Source of the DNA: Micropruina glycogenica | Lineage (GTDB): Bacteria > Actinomycetota > Actinomycetes > Propionibacteriales > Propionibacteriaceae | Assembly: GCF_039524395.1 (NCBI RefSeq) | Contig: NZ_BAAAGO010000004.1 | DNA: 64,000 bases | Reading direction: 5' to 3' (one strand) | Shown here: positions 43,078 to 52,887 of the stretch, piece by piece | Position numbering within the stretch: position 1 is the first letter of the stretch | How the letters are laid out: each line of letters starts with the position of its first letter | Program-made: the position numbers and the translations under genes | The notes under the pieces: model-generated | Told to the model about the DNA's origin: nothing | What the model saw: only the letters and a program-made list of their open reading frames with translations | Databases searched by the model: none

Positions 43078-44853
43078 TCAGGTGCCGTCGTCGATGCTGC
43101 AGAGCACGGTGCCGCTGGTCACCGTAGCACCCGCCACCGCCGACAGGTTCACGATGCGCCCGGCCCGGTGTGCCGAAATCGGCTGCTCCATCTTCATGGC
43201 CTCGAGCACCACGATCAGGTCGCCCTCGGCGACCTCGTCGCCCTCGCTCACGGCCACCCGCACGATGGTGCCCTGCATGGGTGCGGTGAGGTCGGCCGAC
43301 GCCGCCGCCTGCGGTTTGCCGGCCCCGCCCGATCGCCGTGGCGTCCGCGTCGGTTGAGCCGCGCGGCGGGCGGGTGCCAGTAGGTCGCCCGGCACCGTGA
43401 CCGCCAGCCGACGGCCGTCCACCTCGACGGTGAAGGTCTGCCGTGCGCCGGCCTCGGCCGTGTCGGCGGAGCCCTGGTACGGCTCGACGGTGCCGGTGAA
43501 CTCTGTTTCGATCCAGCGGGTGTGCACCCCGAAAACGCCGTCGGTGCCCACGAAGGCCGGGTCGTCCAGTACGGCCTGCTGGAACGGCAGCACGGTGGGC
43601 ATGCCCTCGATGCTGGTCTCGGCCAACGCCCGCCGCGAGCGCTGCAGAGCCTGGGTGCGGTCGGCGCCGGTGACGATGATCTTGGCCACCAGCGAGTCGA
43701 ACGAGCTCGGCACCGTCATGCCGGCCAGGTAGCCCTCGTCGACCCGGACGCCCGGCCCGGTCGGCGGTTGCCAGGTGGTCAGGGTGCCGGGGGCGGGCAT
43801 GAAGCCGCGGCCGGCGTCCTCGGCGTTGAGCCGGAACTCGATCGAATGGCCGCGCGGAATCGGGTCGTCGTAGCCGAGCGGTTCGCCGGCGGCGATGCGG
43901 AACATCTCGCGTACCAGGTCGAGGCCGGTGACCTCTTCACTGACCGGGTGCTCGACCTGCAGCCGGGTGTTCACCTCCAGAAAGCTGATCGTGCCGTCCT
44001 GGCCGACCAGGAACTCGCAGGTGCCGGCGCCCACGTAGTCGGCCTCGCGCAGAATGGCCTTGCTTGAGCTGTAGAGCCGCTCGATCTGCGCCTCGCTCAG
44101 GAAGGGCGCCGGGGCCTCTTCGACCAGCTTCTGGTGCCGGCGCTGCAGTGAGCAGTCGCGGGTGGAGACCACGACGACGTTGCCGTGCTGATCGGCCAGG
44201 CACTGGGTTTCGACGTGCCGGGGGCGATCCAGGTAGCGCTCGACGAAGCACTCGCCGCGGCCGAAGGCGGTGACCGCCTCCCGGGTGGCCGACTCGAAGA
44301 GCTCGGCCACCTCGTCGAGCTTGCGGGCCACCTTCAGTCCGCGGCCGCCGCCGCCGAAGGCCGCCTTGATGGCGATCGGTAGGCCGTGCTCCTTCGCGAA
44401 GGCGACGACCTCGTCGGCGTCCGCGACGGGGTCGGGCGTGCCGGGCACAAGCGGGGCGCCGACCTTGGCCGCGATGTGCCGGGCCTGCACCTTGTCGCCG
44501 AGGGATTCGATCGCCGAGGGCGGGGGACCGATCCAGGTCAGTCCGGCGTCGATCACGGCCCGGGCGAAGCCGGCGTTCTCGGCCAGGAACCCGTACCCGG
44601 GGTGCACCGCCTGCGCACCGGACTTCTCGGCCACCGCCAGCAGCTTGGCGATGTCGAGATAGGTCTCGGCCGGCGTCGTTCCGCCGAGGGCGAAGGCCTC
44701 GTCGGCGAGCTTGACGAACAGGGAGTCGGCGTCCTGGTCGGCATAGCAGGCCACGCTGCCGATGCCGGCGTCCCGGGCGGCCCGGATCACCCGGACGGCG
44801 ATCTCGCCGCGGTTGGCCACCAGAACCTTGGTGAAGGGCTCCCCGGATGTCAT
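43078..44853 (-). CDS. accA: Acyl-CoA carboxylase alpha subunit (biotin carboxylase + BCCP)
   Basis: A 591-residue subunit. The biotin carboxylase part has V-L-V-A-N-R-G-E-I-A-V-R, an ATP-grasp Gly-rich loop G-G-G-G-R-G-L-K-V and E-V-N-T-R-L-Q-V-E-H. After a linker, the C-terminal biotinyl domain carries E-A-M-K-M-E, whose Lys is biotinylated. It supplies carboxybiotin to the beta subunit for propionyl-CoA (and perhaps acetyl-CoA) carboxylation. Last gene of the operon beta-epsilon-alpha; 30 bases separate it from the epsilon gene. Confidence 0.95.
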   Translation of the reverse strand: MTSGEPFTKVLVANRGEIAVRVIRAARDAGIGSVACYADQDADSLFVKLADEAFALGGTTPAETYLDIAKLLAVAEKSGAQAVHPGYGFLAENAGFARAVIDAGLTWIGPPPSAIESLGDKVQARHIAAKVGAPLVPGTPDPVADADEVVAFAKEHGLPIAIKAAFGGGGRGLKVARKLDEVAELFESATREAVTAFGRGECFVERYLDRPRHVETQCLADQHGNVVVVSTRDCSLQRRHQKLVEEAPAPFLSEAQIERLYSSSKAILREADYVGAGTCEFLVGQDGTISFLEVNTRLQVEHPVSEEVTGLDLVREMFRIAAGEPLGYDDPIPRGHSIEFRLNAEDAGRGFMPAPGTLTTWQPPTGPGVRVDEGYLAGMTVPSSFDSLVAKIIVTGADRTQALQRSRRALAETSIEGMPTVLPFQQAVLDDPAFVGTDGVFGVHTRWIETEFTGTVEPYQGSADTAEAGARQTFTVEVDGRRLAVTVPGDLLAPARRAAQPTRTPRRSGGAGKPQAAASADLTAPMQGTIVRVAVSEGDEVAEGDLIVVLEAMKMEQPISAHRAGRIVNLSAVAGATVTSGTVLCSIDDGT

Positions 44854-44883
44854 CTGGACCTGCTTTCGATGGGTGTGTTCGTG

Positions 44884-45116
44884 CTAGTCACGGCGCACGC
44901 TGGCCTTCCAGGCGCCGTGGCCCGGGCTCGGCCGCAGCCGCAGTTGCCGGCTGCGGGAGCGCCAGCCCTGGGTGGTCGGTGTGGGTGCCTCGTCCGGCTG
45001 GTCGGCGGCGGCGTTGAGCAGTGTCAGCAGGGCGGCGGACAGCGCGGCCAACTCCACGTCACTGGGGTGACCGTGCACGATGATGGCTTCCGGCCCGGCC
45101 TTGGCCGCCGCGCCGG

Positions 45117-45120
<4 letters not shown>
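44884..45120 (-). CDS. Acyl-CoA carboxylase epsilon subunit
   Basis: The 78-residue protein has the small epsilon-subunit pattern: a hydrophilic N-terminus with I-I-V-H-G-H-P-S-D-V-E-L-A-A-L-S-A-A-L, then a basic C-terminal half (W-R-S-R-S-R-Q-L-R-L-R-P). Epsilon subunits stabilise the alpha/beta complex in actinobacteria. GTG 45120 overlaps the beta subunit TGA (GTGA), which fixes the start and indicates coupling. Too short for automatic callers in some pipelines, but the context is decisive. Confidence 0.85.
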
Positions 45121-46688
<1,568 letters not shown>

Positions 46689-46907
46689 GAACGCACCCTA
46701 GTGCCTCGCGGACGACCCGATGACGCGTTCTCCTGACCTGCCACCGACAATGCCGCCGACCGTTCTCACGGAATGAAACCAGCCGCTCGTGATGAGCCGT
46801 CCGGGGCGGCGGATCCATAGCCGCAGCGTATGAGGGCAAGCCATTTTGGTCTTGGTGCGGTCGGGTTCGGCGCCTTTAGGCTCGAGGAAAACCAGCAACC
46901 GAAAGCC

Positions 46908-47234
46908 ATGGCGATGGCCGCTGAAGCCGCCCGGATGAGCCGGGTCCATCCGTCCCCCAGCACCGTTGCGGCGGGACGCGCCCGGGAGTTGCGCGCCCAG
47001 GGTGTCGCGGTGCTCGACCTGACCGTCGGTGAACCCGATTTCGACACCCCCGACAACGTGAAGGCCGCCGGCATCGCCGCCATCGAGCGCGGCGACACCA
47101 AATACACCTCGGCGCGTCGCGCCTCGTCCAGGGGTGCGCTCAACTACCCGGCTCTGCCGCGGTGGGCTCGTGCCATTTCGCGAGGATTTCTGCCGCCCGC
47201 TGGTAGGTACTGGTGCCGCTGGCCAGCGCGATGA
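46908..47234 (+). pseudogene. Aminotransferase class I, N-terminal remnant
   Basis: The frame from ATG 46908 reads as the first ~65 residues of an aspartate aminotransferase-like enzyme (S-R-V-H-P-S-P-S-T, L-D-L-T-V-G-E-P-D-F-D-T-P, G-D-T-K-Y-T). Similarity ends near 47110, after which the frame runs into DNA belonging to the convergent doc gene. The PLP lysine domain and the rest of the gene are absent, so the toxin-antitoxin segment or a deletion has replaced them. Confidence 0.8.
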
Positions 47235-47529
47235 CCAAATCGTAGGCGTCATCGTCGGGGGCTTCGAGAGTGACCGTGTTGAGTCCGTAGAACACCACCG
47301 TGGCCAGCCAGCCGATCCGCTCGTTCCCGTCGACGAGGGCGTGGTTGCGGACAAGCGATTCCAGCAGGACCGCAGCCTTGTCGTCGATGCCGCGGTAGGC
47401 GTCGTCATCGAACACGCTGACCTGGGGCCGGTGTACTGCCGAGTCGAGCAGTCCGATGTCCCGGATCGGGCCGACGCCCAGATCCTCGATGAGGCTGAGG
47501 ACATCTTCCAGGGTGAGGTATTCGATCAC
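47140..47529 (-). CDS. doc: Doc-type Fic toxin (death-on-curing)
   Basis: The 129-residue Fic/Doc protein has Y-L-T-L-E-D-V-L at the N-terminus and the Fic motif H-A-L-V-D-G-N-E-R-I-G-W. Classical Doc has H-x-F-x-D-x-N-K-R and phosphorylates EF-Tu; here the Lys is Glu (codon 47320-47322), so activity may be altered or weak. Start codon overlaps the antitoxin stop (ATGA at 47526-47529). Its 3' end lies at the breakpoint of the aminotransferase remnant. Confidence 0.9.
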   Translation of the reverse strand: MIEYLTLEDVLSLIEDLGVGPIRDIGLLDSAVHRPQVSVFDDDAYRGIDDKAAVLLESLVRNHALVDGNERIGWLATVVFYGLNTVTLEAPDDDAYDLVIALASGTSTYQRAAEILAKWHEPTAAEPGS

Positions 47530-47729
47530 TGGCCCAGGCGGTCAAGCAGGTCGGCGTACCGCTCCCGGGCCGACGCCGACAGCGCGGTGACCGTGTCGCG
47601 GCGCAGCCGGCGCGACGCCGCCTCGTGAATCGCGCGCACGGTCGCCTCCTGCTTGCTCACGCCTTGCGCCTCGGCTAACTGGGCGAGCGCCCTCTCGTCG
47701 TCGGGAGTCAGCCGCAGAGTCATCGCCAT
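47526..47729 (-). CDS. Ribbon-helix-helix antitoxin of the doc module
   Basis: A 67-residue protein. M-T-L-R-L-T-P-D-D-E-R-A-L-A-Q-L-A and S-K-Q-E-A-T-V-R-A-I-H-E-A-A match the RHH DNA-binding fold; the C-terminal helix (residues ~45-67) would cover the Doc active site. The frame stays open far upstream, but ATG 47729 (or 47723) is the true start because a 17-base palindrome lies just upstream. Antitoxin precedes toxin with a 4-base overlap. Confidence 0.85.
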   Translation of the reverse strand: MAMTLRLTPDDERALAQLAEAQGVSKQEATVRAIHEAASRRLRRDTVTALSASARERYADLLDRLGQ

Positions 47730-47737
47730 GCGTCCAT

Positions 47738-47754
47738 GATACCAGTGTGGTATC
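47738..47754. promoter_or_regulatory. Palindromic operator of the toxin-antitoxin module
   Basis: GATACCAGTGTGGTATC, with 7-base arms around GTG. It sits eight bases upstream of the antitoxin start and 27 bases upstream of the divergent GNAT gene, so the RHH protein could control both. Confidence 0.7.
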
Positions 47755-47781
47755 GCCCGATCAGTCTCCCGATGAGCAGGC

Positions 47782-48297
47782 ATGGACCGAGTTGAAAGCC
47801 ATGACGCCGGTCTGGGAACGGTGAGCTTCACCCCACCGCGACCGCTGCGCCCCGACGACGACATCGCTGCCTTCGACTGCGGTCGCGACGCACTGAACGA
47901 ATGGCTGGTCCGCCGAGCGTTGCGCTCCGAACGCGAGCGGGATGCCCGCACCTACGTCAGCTGCGAGACCGACGGGGGACGGGTTGTTGGCTACTACTGC
48001 CTCGCGGCCTCCTCCGTGCAGCGCTCCACAGCATCAGCTGCGCAGTCGCGCAACGCTCCCGATCCCATTCCGGCGGTCCTGTTGGGCAGGCTCGCGGTCG
48101 ACCGCGCATTCCAGGGCGCACGGCTGGGAACGTCCCTGCTCCATGACGCTGTCGTCAACGCAACAACGGCGGCCGAGCGGATCGGGCTGCGAGCCCTCAT
48201 GGTCGACGCTCTCGACGACAACGCCGCAGCGTTCTATGCACGACACGGGTTCAAACCGTTCACCAACCAACCACTGCGCCTGTTCCACCGCCTGTAG
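47782..48297 (+). CDS. GNAT acetyltransferase, TacT-like
   Basis: The 171-residue protein resembles the TacT/AtaT group of toxin acetyltransferases: F-D-C-G-R-D-A-L-N-E-W-L near residue 30, acetyl-CoA loop region G-R-L-A-V-D-R-A-F-Q-G-A-R-L-G-T, and terminal A-A-A-F-Y-A-R-H-G-F with the catalytic-type Tyr. Such toxins acetylate aminoacyl-tRNA and are normally encoded right after a DUF1778 RHH antitoxin on the same strand. Here none precedes it; the only RHH gene is divergent and belongs to doc. Confidence 0.82.
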   Translation: MDRVESHDAGLGTVSFTPPRPLRPDDDIAAFDCGRDALNEWLVRRALRSERERDARTYVSCETDGGRVVGYYCLAASSVQRSTASAAQSRNAPDPIPAVLLGRLAVDRAFQGARLGTSLLHDAVVNATTAAERIGLRALMVDALDDNAAAFYARHGFKPFTNQPLRLFHRL

Positions 48298-48416
48298 CCG
48301 AACCTGGGCCCTCCACCCACAACCCATCGCGAGGCGTTCAGAGATTCACTGACATGTCGCGGTGTGCGTGAGGGTAGCCCTCGGCTGGTGCTCACCCGAG
48401 CGCGCAGGCCCGCTCA

Positions 48417-48698
48417 TCAGCGAGCGGTGCGGTGCGGATCGTCTACCATTTTGGCCGCGTCAACGCAATGCCGCTTCAGGCGGTCCGCGCAACGAGTGAC
48501 CATTTCCACCAGATCGATGCCTAATCCCTCGGCGACCAACTCGAGGTCGCTCATGGTCCACACAGCACGGCCCTCCGACAGAGCGATTGCTTTCCGCTCA
48601 CCAACATTCAGCCAGAACGCAAGAACTTTCGGTTGTAACTCCTGACGATGCAACTCTGCACGGACCGTGCGTGCGACTGCACTGTTGAGTTGCATCAT
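48417..48698 (-). CDS. Small HTH (CI/Cro-like) regulator
   Basis: A 93-residue protein. The middle reads as a divergent phage-type helix-turn-helix (Q-P-K-V-L-A-F-W-L-N-V-G-E-R-K-A-I-A-L-S-E-G, then L-E-L-V-A-E-G-L-G-I-D-L). ATG 48698 has a good ribosome binding site (AAGGGAG) eight bases upstream. It begins just behind the IS256 remnant and is probably a relic of a mobile element. Binding sites are not evident. Confidence 0.6.
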   Translation of the reverse strand: MMQLNSAVARTVRAELHRQELQPKVLAFWLNVGERKAIALSEGRAVWTMSDLELVAEGLGIDLVEMVTRCADRLKRHCVDAAKMVDDPHRTAR

Positions 48699-48752
48699 GC
48701 GATTCTCCCTTCATCCTGTCCCAAACCGATGATCTTCCTTGTGGTGCCGCGT

Positions 48753-48780
48753 GGGGACTGTCCGACGAACGGTGTAAATG
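48753..48780. repeat. Probable IS256-family terminal inverted repeat
   Basis: GGGGACTGTCCGACGAACGG and the following GTGTAAATG resemble the ends of actinobacterial IS256-type (Mutator) elements. It lies about 30 bases beyond the point where transposase similarity stops, implying an internal deletion that fused the transposase head to the element's end. Confidence 0.5.
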
Positions 48781-48810
48781 GCGTTCATCATTGGTGATTC
48801 TTGGTTGTTG

Positions 48811-49143
48811 TCTAGGGACGGCGATCTCGACCTCCCCACAGTTATCGGTCACCACCGTTTTGGACCGGGTGCCGTTACGTGAGTTGCCCAGGTTCCGGCC
48901 CTCCACCGCATGCTTGCCGTAGCCGAGATGATCAGCCATCTCCTCCTGCAAAGCGGTCTCGATCACCGTCTTGGCGAGCGTCTTCAATAGACCATCAGGA
49001 CCCGTCATCGCGACCCCATCAGCCTTCGCGCGGCGAACCAGACCCGCGACCAGCTGCAACTCCGCTGGCGACGACCCGGCATCAACAACCGGCACCTCCG
49101 CCGGCGATGAGACGCTCGGCGCCCCGTCCTCGAGTGGCTCCAC
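48811..49143 (-). pseudogene. IS256-family transposase, N-terminal remnant
   Basis: About 111 residues of a Mutator-type transposase remain: L-L-K-T-L-A-K-T-V-I-E-T-A-L-Q-E-E-M, H-L-G-Y-G-K-H and N-S-R-N-G-T-R-S-K-T-V then C-G-E-V-E-I-A-V-P-R. The full protein is ~400 residues; the catalytic DDE core is missing. The reading frame continues meaninglessly to 48598. It marks past insertion and decay in this island. Confidence 0.85.
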
Positions 49144-49305
49144 CTGGTGGCCGTGCCTACGTGGGAGGCACGCGCTCGCTCAGGTACTCGTACACCACTC
49201 TGCTGGACTCCACTCAAGGTTGACCAGCCAAGCGAGTTGCCCGATGTGATGGAACACGTGGCTGCTGACGGGGTCAGCGGCGCAGGACTGGGCCAAGATA
49301 GCGCT

Positions 49306-50829
49306 GTGCCCAGACCCCGCATCGCCGTCGCCGCGACCGGCGCTCAGGCCCTGGACGCCGGGCTGTCGGTCGGTCGCAACGGCGGCAACGCCGTGGACGC
49401 CGCCCTCGCCGCGGCGCTGGTGGCCATGGCCACCGAACCGGGCATGGTCAGCCTCGGCGGGGGCTGCTACGTCGCGGTCTGGCCGGCGGACGGTGATCCG
49501 GTGGTGATCGACGGCAACGTCGAAATGCCCGGGCGTGACGGTGATCCGCAGCGCCGCGGTCACGGCCTGCGCCGGGTGGTCACCTCCTATGGCGGTGGGG
49601 TGACCATGTACGCGGGTCACGGCTCGGTGGCCACCCCGGGCGTCGTGCCCGCCTTCGGTGCGGCGCAGGCCCGCTTCGCCCGGTTGCCGTGGGCGGAGCT
49701 GGTGGCACCCGCCGCCCGCGCCGCCCGGCGGTACCCGATCGGGGCGGCGACGTCCCGCTATCTGGCATACACAGCGAACAGCCTGTTCGGCACCGACGCC
49801 GAGGCTCATGCGCTCGTCACCAGGCCGGACGGCCACCTGCTCGGGCCGGGGGAGTCGACCAGCAACCCGTTGCTGGCCGACGTGCTCGACCAGCTCGCCG
49901 ATGAGGGTCCGGAGTTGTTCACAACCGGCGCGGTGGCGCAGGCGCTGGCTTCGGACATGCAGCAGCGGGACGGGTTGATCACTGCCGCCGACCTGGCCCA
50001 GTACCGTCCGGTGACCCGGCCGGCGCACGTCTCGACGGTGGGCCGCTGGCGAATCGGCGTGAACCCGCCACCGGCGGTGGGCGGCCCGATGCTGGCGGTG
50101 ATGCTGGGCGAGCTGTCGCGGATCGGCGACTGGACGTGGCGCGACGCCATCGAGATTCAGCGGGCGGTGCTGTCGTACCGGCTCACCACCCACGACCTGT
50201 CCGAGGACCTCGAAGCCGACGGACGCCGACTGCTGAGTTCGGTGGGCCGCTACGGGCTGTCGGCGCTGCGCGGGTCGTCCTCAACCGCGCACATCTCGGC
50301 GGTCGACGTCGACGGCAACGCCTGCGCCGTCACGATGAGCAGCGGCTACTGCGCCGGGCTGTGCATTCCCGGCACTGGGGTGCTGCTCAACAACGCTCTC
50401 GGCGAGGTGGAACTCAACCGGCTGGGGCTGCACGCGACGCCGCCGGGCACACGGCTGGCGTCCAACATGGCCCCCACCGTCGGACGAAGCGACGCCGGCC
50501 GGGTGCTGGCCATCGGATCCCCCGGTGCGGACCGGATCACCACCGCCCTGATGCTGGTGCTGGGTCAGGGGTGCCTGCACGGCCGGGAGCTTGCCGACGC
50601 CATCGCCAATCCGCGGCTGCACGTGCGGCACACCGATCAGGGAGTGGTGGTGGAGCATGAACCCGATGCGGGCATCGCCGCCGCCATCGCCGAGCTGGGT
50701 CTGGTCGGCCACGAGTACGGCGAGCCGCACATGTACTTCGGCGGCGTGGGTGCCGCCCTACGGCACGAGGACGGCACCCTGCAGGCGTCCGGCGACACCC
50801 GCCGCGAGGCGCACGTCGGCGTGGCTTGA
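49306..50829 (+). CDS. ggt: Gamma-glutamyltransferase family protein
   Basis: A 507-residue Ntn-hydrolase precursor. G-G-N-A-V-D-A-A-L-A-A-A-L lies near the N-terminus; the autoproteolytic site precedes T-A-H-I-S-A-V-D-V-D-G-N-A, whose Thr is the nucleophile. L-A-I-G-S-P-G-A-D-R-I follows in the small subunit (usual G-S-P-G-G-S with two changes). It would hydrolyse or transfer gamma-glutamyl groups. No signal peptide is seen from GTG 49306, so it may be cytoplasmic. The frame is open upstream to 49147, within IS-adjacent DNA. A broken pxpA (5-oxoproline use) lies next door. Confidence 0.85.
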   Translation: MPRPRIAVAATGAQALDAGLSVGRNGGNAVDAALAAALVAMATEPGMVSLGGGCYVAVWPADGDPVVIDGNVEMPGRDGDPQRRGHGLRRVVTSYGGGVTMYAGHGSVATPGVVPAFGAAQARFARLPWAELVAPAARAARRYPIGAATSRYLAYTANSLFGTDAEAHALVTRPDGHLLGPGESTSNPLLADVLDQLADEGPELFTTGAVAQALASDMQQRDGLITAADLAQYRPVTRPAHVSTVGRWRIGVNPPPAVGGPMLAVMLGELSRIGDWTWRDAIEIQRAVLSYRLTTHDLSEDLEADGRRLLSSVGRYGLSALRGSSSTAHISAVDVDGNACAVTMSSGYCAGLCIPGTGVLLNNALGEVELNRLGLHATPPGTRLASNMAPTVGRSDAGRVLAIGSPGADRITTALMLVLGQGCLHGRELADAIANPRLHVRHTDQGVVVEHEPDAGIAAAIAELGLVGHEYGEPHMYFGGVGAALRHEDGTLQASGDTRREAHVGVA

Positions 50830-50846
50830 GCGCCGCACGAACGATC

Positions 50847-51140
50847 TCAGCGGCTCTGGTTGAACGTCAGCCCACCGGGCACCTGGAGCGTCGGCATGAT
50901 CTCGATCATGCCCACGTTGACGTGCTCGGGTGCTTCCAGAGCGAACCGGGCCGCGCCCGCGATGTCGGCTGTGGTGACCGACTCGTAGTGCTCGTAGAAC
51001 TCCTCCCAGGCCCGCTTGAGGTCGTCCGGCGAACCGCCCAGGTTGCGTCCGAAGATCTCGGTCTCGACCCGGCCGGGGCAGATCTCGGTGACCCGGACGC
51101 GGTGACCCAGCATGTCGTTGCGCAACTGAAGCGACACGCC
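50847..51140 (-). pseudogene. Short-chain dehydrogenase, C-terminal remnant
   Basis: About 97 residues match the end of an SDR of the YdfG/serine-dehydrogenase type: V-S-L-Q-L-R-N-D-M-L-G, then V-T-E-I-C-P-G-R-V-E-T-E-I-F-G-R and A-P-E-H-V-N-V. The nucleotide-binding half and the catalytic Tyr-x3-Lys are missing. Upstream it is joined to a pxpA fragment at about 51140, so two genes were fused by deletion. Confidence 0.8.
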
Positions 51141-51410
51141 GCCACGAGGTTCTGGGTCGACGGCCCCGGCGGCGTCGCACACCGCCGTGGCGTAGTCGGC
51201 ACGAACTGAGACCAGACCGACCAGCCGTCCGTGCCGGGCCACGTGGCGCAGGTCCGGGTGGTGGCGTCCATGATGCGCGGGTCGCCGGCGTGGAAGCCGC
51301 AGGCCACGTTCGCCGACGAGACGATCTCGAGCAGTGCCGCGTCGTCACCCATGCACCAGTCGCCGAACCCCTCACCGAGGTCGGCCACCAGGTCGATTCG
51401 CGACTGCATC
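51140..51410 (-). pseudogene. pxpA: 5-oxoprolinase subunit A (LamB/YcsF), N-terminal remnant
   Basis: From ATG 51410, behind a good GAGGAGG, the frame gives R-I-D-L-V-A-D-L-G-E-G-F-G then A-N-V-A-C-G-F-H-A-G-D-P-R-I-M, the start of PxpA. After ~55 residues similarity breaks; a short out-of-frame piece (A-T-A-V-C-D-A-A-G-A-V-D-P) may be a later part of the same gene. It then runs into the SDR remnant. PxpB and PxpC are not present. Confidence 0.8.
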
Positions 51411-51521
51411 TGAGATTCCTCCTCGATCGAATGAACTGACCGTAAGCAATCGGCGAGTGATAGTGGTAAGACGGTTTTCGCTGATGTGATAGGCCGAAGC
51501 AATGGGTGAGCGGGAGGTGTG

Positions 51522-51889
51522 ATGGAGAGCAGACGGCTGGCTACCTTCGTCCGCATACTCGATGCGCAGCACTCGCGGACGTACCGCTGATGTTGCCCCG
51601 GCCGGTGCACACTAATCACGCCACGGTGCAGCGGGCGCTGCAGGCCGCGGGCGTGCAGCCGACGGTGGCGGCCGAACTCGGTGTCACCATGTTGCCGCGC
51701 TCGGTGGCCGAGCGGCTGGCCGCCGATTCGAACCTCCGGCTGGTTCGGGTCACCGACCCGATCGAGGTTCACCTGTCACTCGGCACTCCCTCGAGTCTGC
51801 CGCTGTCACGCGCCGCCGAGTGCGTCCGAGACGTGCTGCGGCAGGTGGTCGCGGTCACGCTGTCGCACCCCTCGGTCGACCTGCCGTGA
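51522..51889 (+). pseudogene. LysR-type regulator, internally deleted
   Basis: ATG 51522, with GGGAGG upstream, starts M-E-S-R-R-L-A-T-F-V-R-I-L-D-A, a typical LysR N-terminus, but hits a stop at 51588. In another frame, from about 51563, the effector-domain end is present (L-M-L-P-R-P-V-H, then G-V-T-M-L-P-R-S-V-A). Roughly 150-200 residues between are missing. It is divergent from pxpA, so it probably once regulated that gene. Its last codon overlaps the corA start. Confidence 0.75.
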
Positions 51890-52884
51890 TGCAACTGCGC
51901 AGCAGGGCCTGGCGCGACGGCGAACTGATCGCCTCGGACTTCGATTTGAGCGAACTCGACGGCTACCTGGCCGACGCGTCGGTGTTGACCTGGCTCGACG
52001 TCTGTGACCCGCACGGTTCGGTGATCGTCAAGCTGGCCGAAGAACTGCAGCTCGACCCGCACGCCGTCGAAGACGCAATCGCACCCCGCGAGCGGGCGAA
52101 GGTGACCAGGCACGCCACCCACACGTTCTTCACGTGCTACTCGGCCGAACTCGGCGAGAACGCCGCAGGGCTGCCCGAGCTCACAACCGGACGCATCTCG
52201 GCCTTCGTGATGATGAACGGGCTGATCACGGTGCGGGTGGCCCGCGGCACGGCGATCGACATGGACGTTGTGTTGCAGCGCTGGGAAGAGGGCGGACTGC
52301 TCGGGCATGGGGTCGGTGCCCTGGTGCACGGACTGCTGGACGTGCTCGTCGACGGCCATTTCGACGCCGTGCAGGTGATGGACGACAAGCTCGAAGAGGT
52401 CGAAGACCTGTTGTTCGCCGACGCGGTTCAGACCCGCGAGGTGCAGCAGCGGGTGTTCGCGCTGCGCAAGGCGCTGGTGCGGCTGCGCCGGGCGGTGCTG
52501 CCCATGCGCGAGGTGGTCGCCGGGGTGATGCGCGAGCGGCTCACCGGGCACTGGCAGCCGTCCAGGGAGTTGGACGGCGAATTCAACGACCTGTACGACC
52601 ACGTGCTGCGTGCCTCGGAGTGGACCGAATCGCTGCGCGACATGGTGGCGTCGGTGTTCGAGACCAACCTGAGCCTGCAAGACGCCCGGCTGAACATGAT
52701 CATGAAGAAGCTGGCCAGTTGGGGCGCGATCATCGCCGTGCCGACGGCGGTGACCGGCTGGTTCGGCCAGAACCTGCCGTACTGGGGTTTCTCCGACTCG
52801 TGGGGTCTGTGGCAGAGCGTCGTGCTGATCGTGGTGGGCACGGTGGGGTTGTACTGGCTGTTCCGCCGCAACGACTGGCTGTGA
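51889..52884 (+). CDS. corA: CorA-family divalent cation transporter
   Basis: A 331-residue CorA-like channel: a long cytoplasmic alpha/beta N-terminal domain, then two C-terminal helices (W-G-A-I-I-A-V-P-T-A-V-T-G-W and V-V-L-I-V-V-G-T-V-G-L-Y-W-L). The selectivity loop is G-Q-N rather than G-M-N, a variant seen in actinobacterial members, so Mg2+ specificity is uncertain. ATG 51889 overlaps the stop of the LysR remnant. It converges with the next gene, stop codons three bases apart. Confidence 0.88.
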   Translation: MQLRSRAWRDGELIASDFDLSELDGYLADASVLTWLDVCDPHGSVIVKLAEELQLDPHAVEDAIAPRERAKVTRHATHTFFTCYSAELGENAAGLPELTTGRISAFVMMNGLITVRVARGTAIDMDVVLQRWEEGGLLGHGVGALVHGLLDVLVDGHFDAVQVMDDKLEEVEDLLFADAVQTREVQQRVFALRKALVRLRRAVLPMREVVAGVMRERLTGHWQPSRELDGEFNDLYDHVLRASEWTESLRDMVASVFETNLSLQDARLNMIMKKLASWGAIIAVPTAVTGWFGQNLPYWGFSDSWGLWQSVVLIVVGTVGLYWLFRRNDWL

Positions 52885-52887
52885 CGA

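Noticed and set aside
52750..52790. G-Q-N instead of G-M-N in the CorA selectivity loop
   Set aside because: Seen in other actinobacterial CorA-like proteins as far as I recall, so not clearly unusual.
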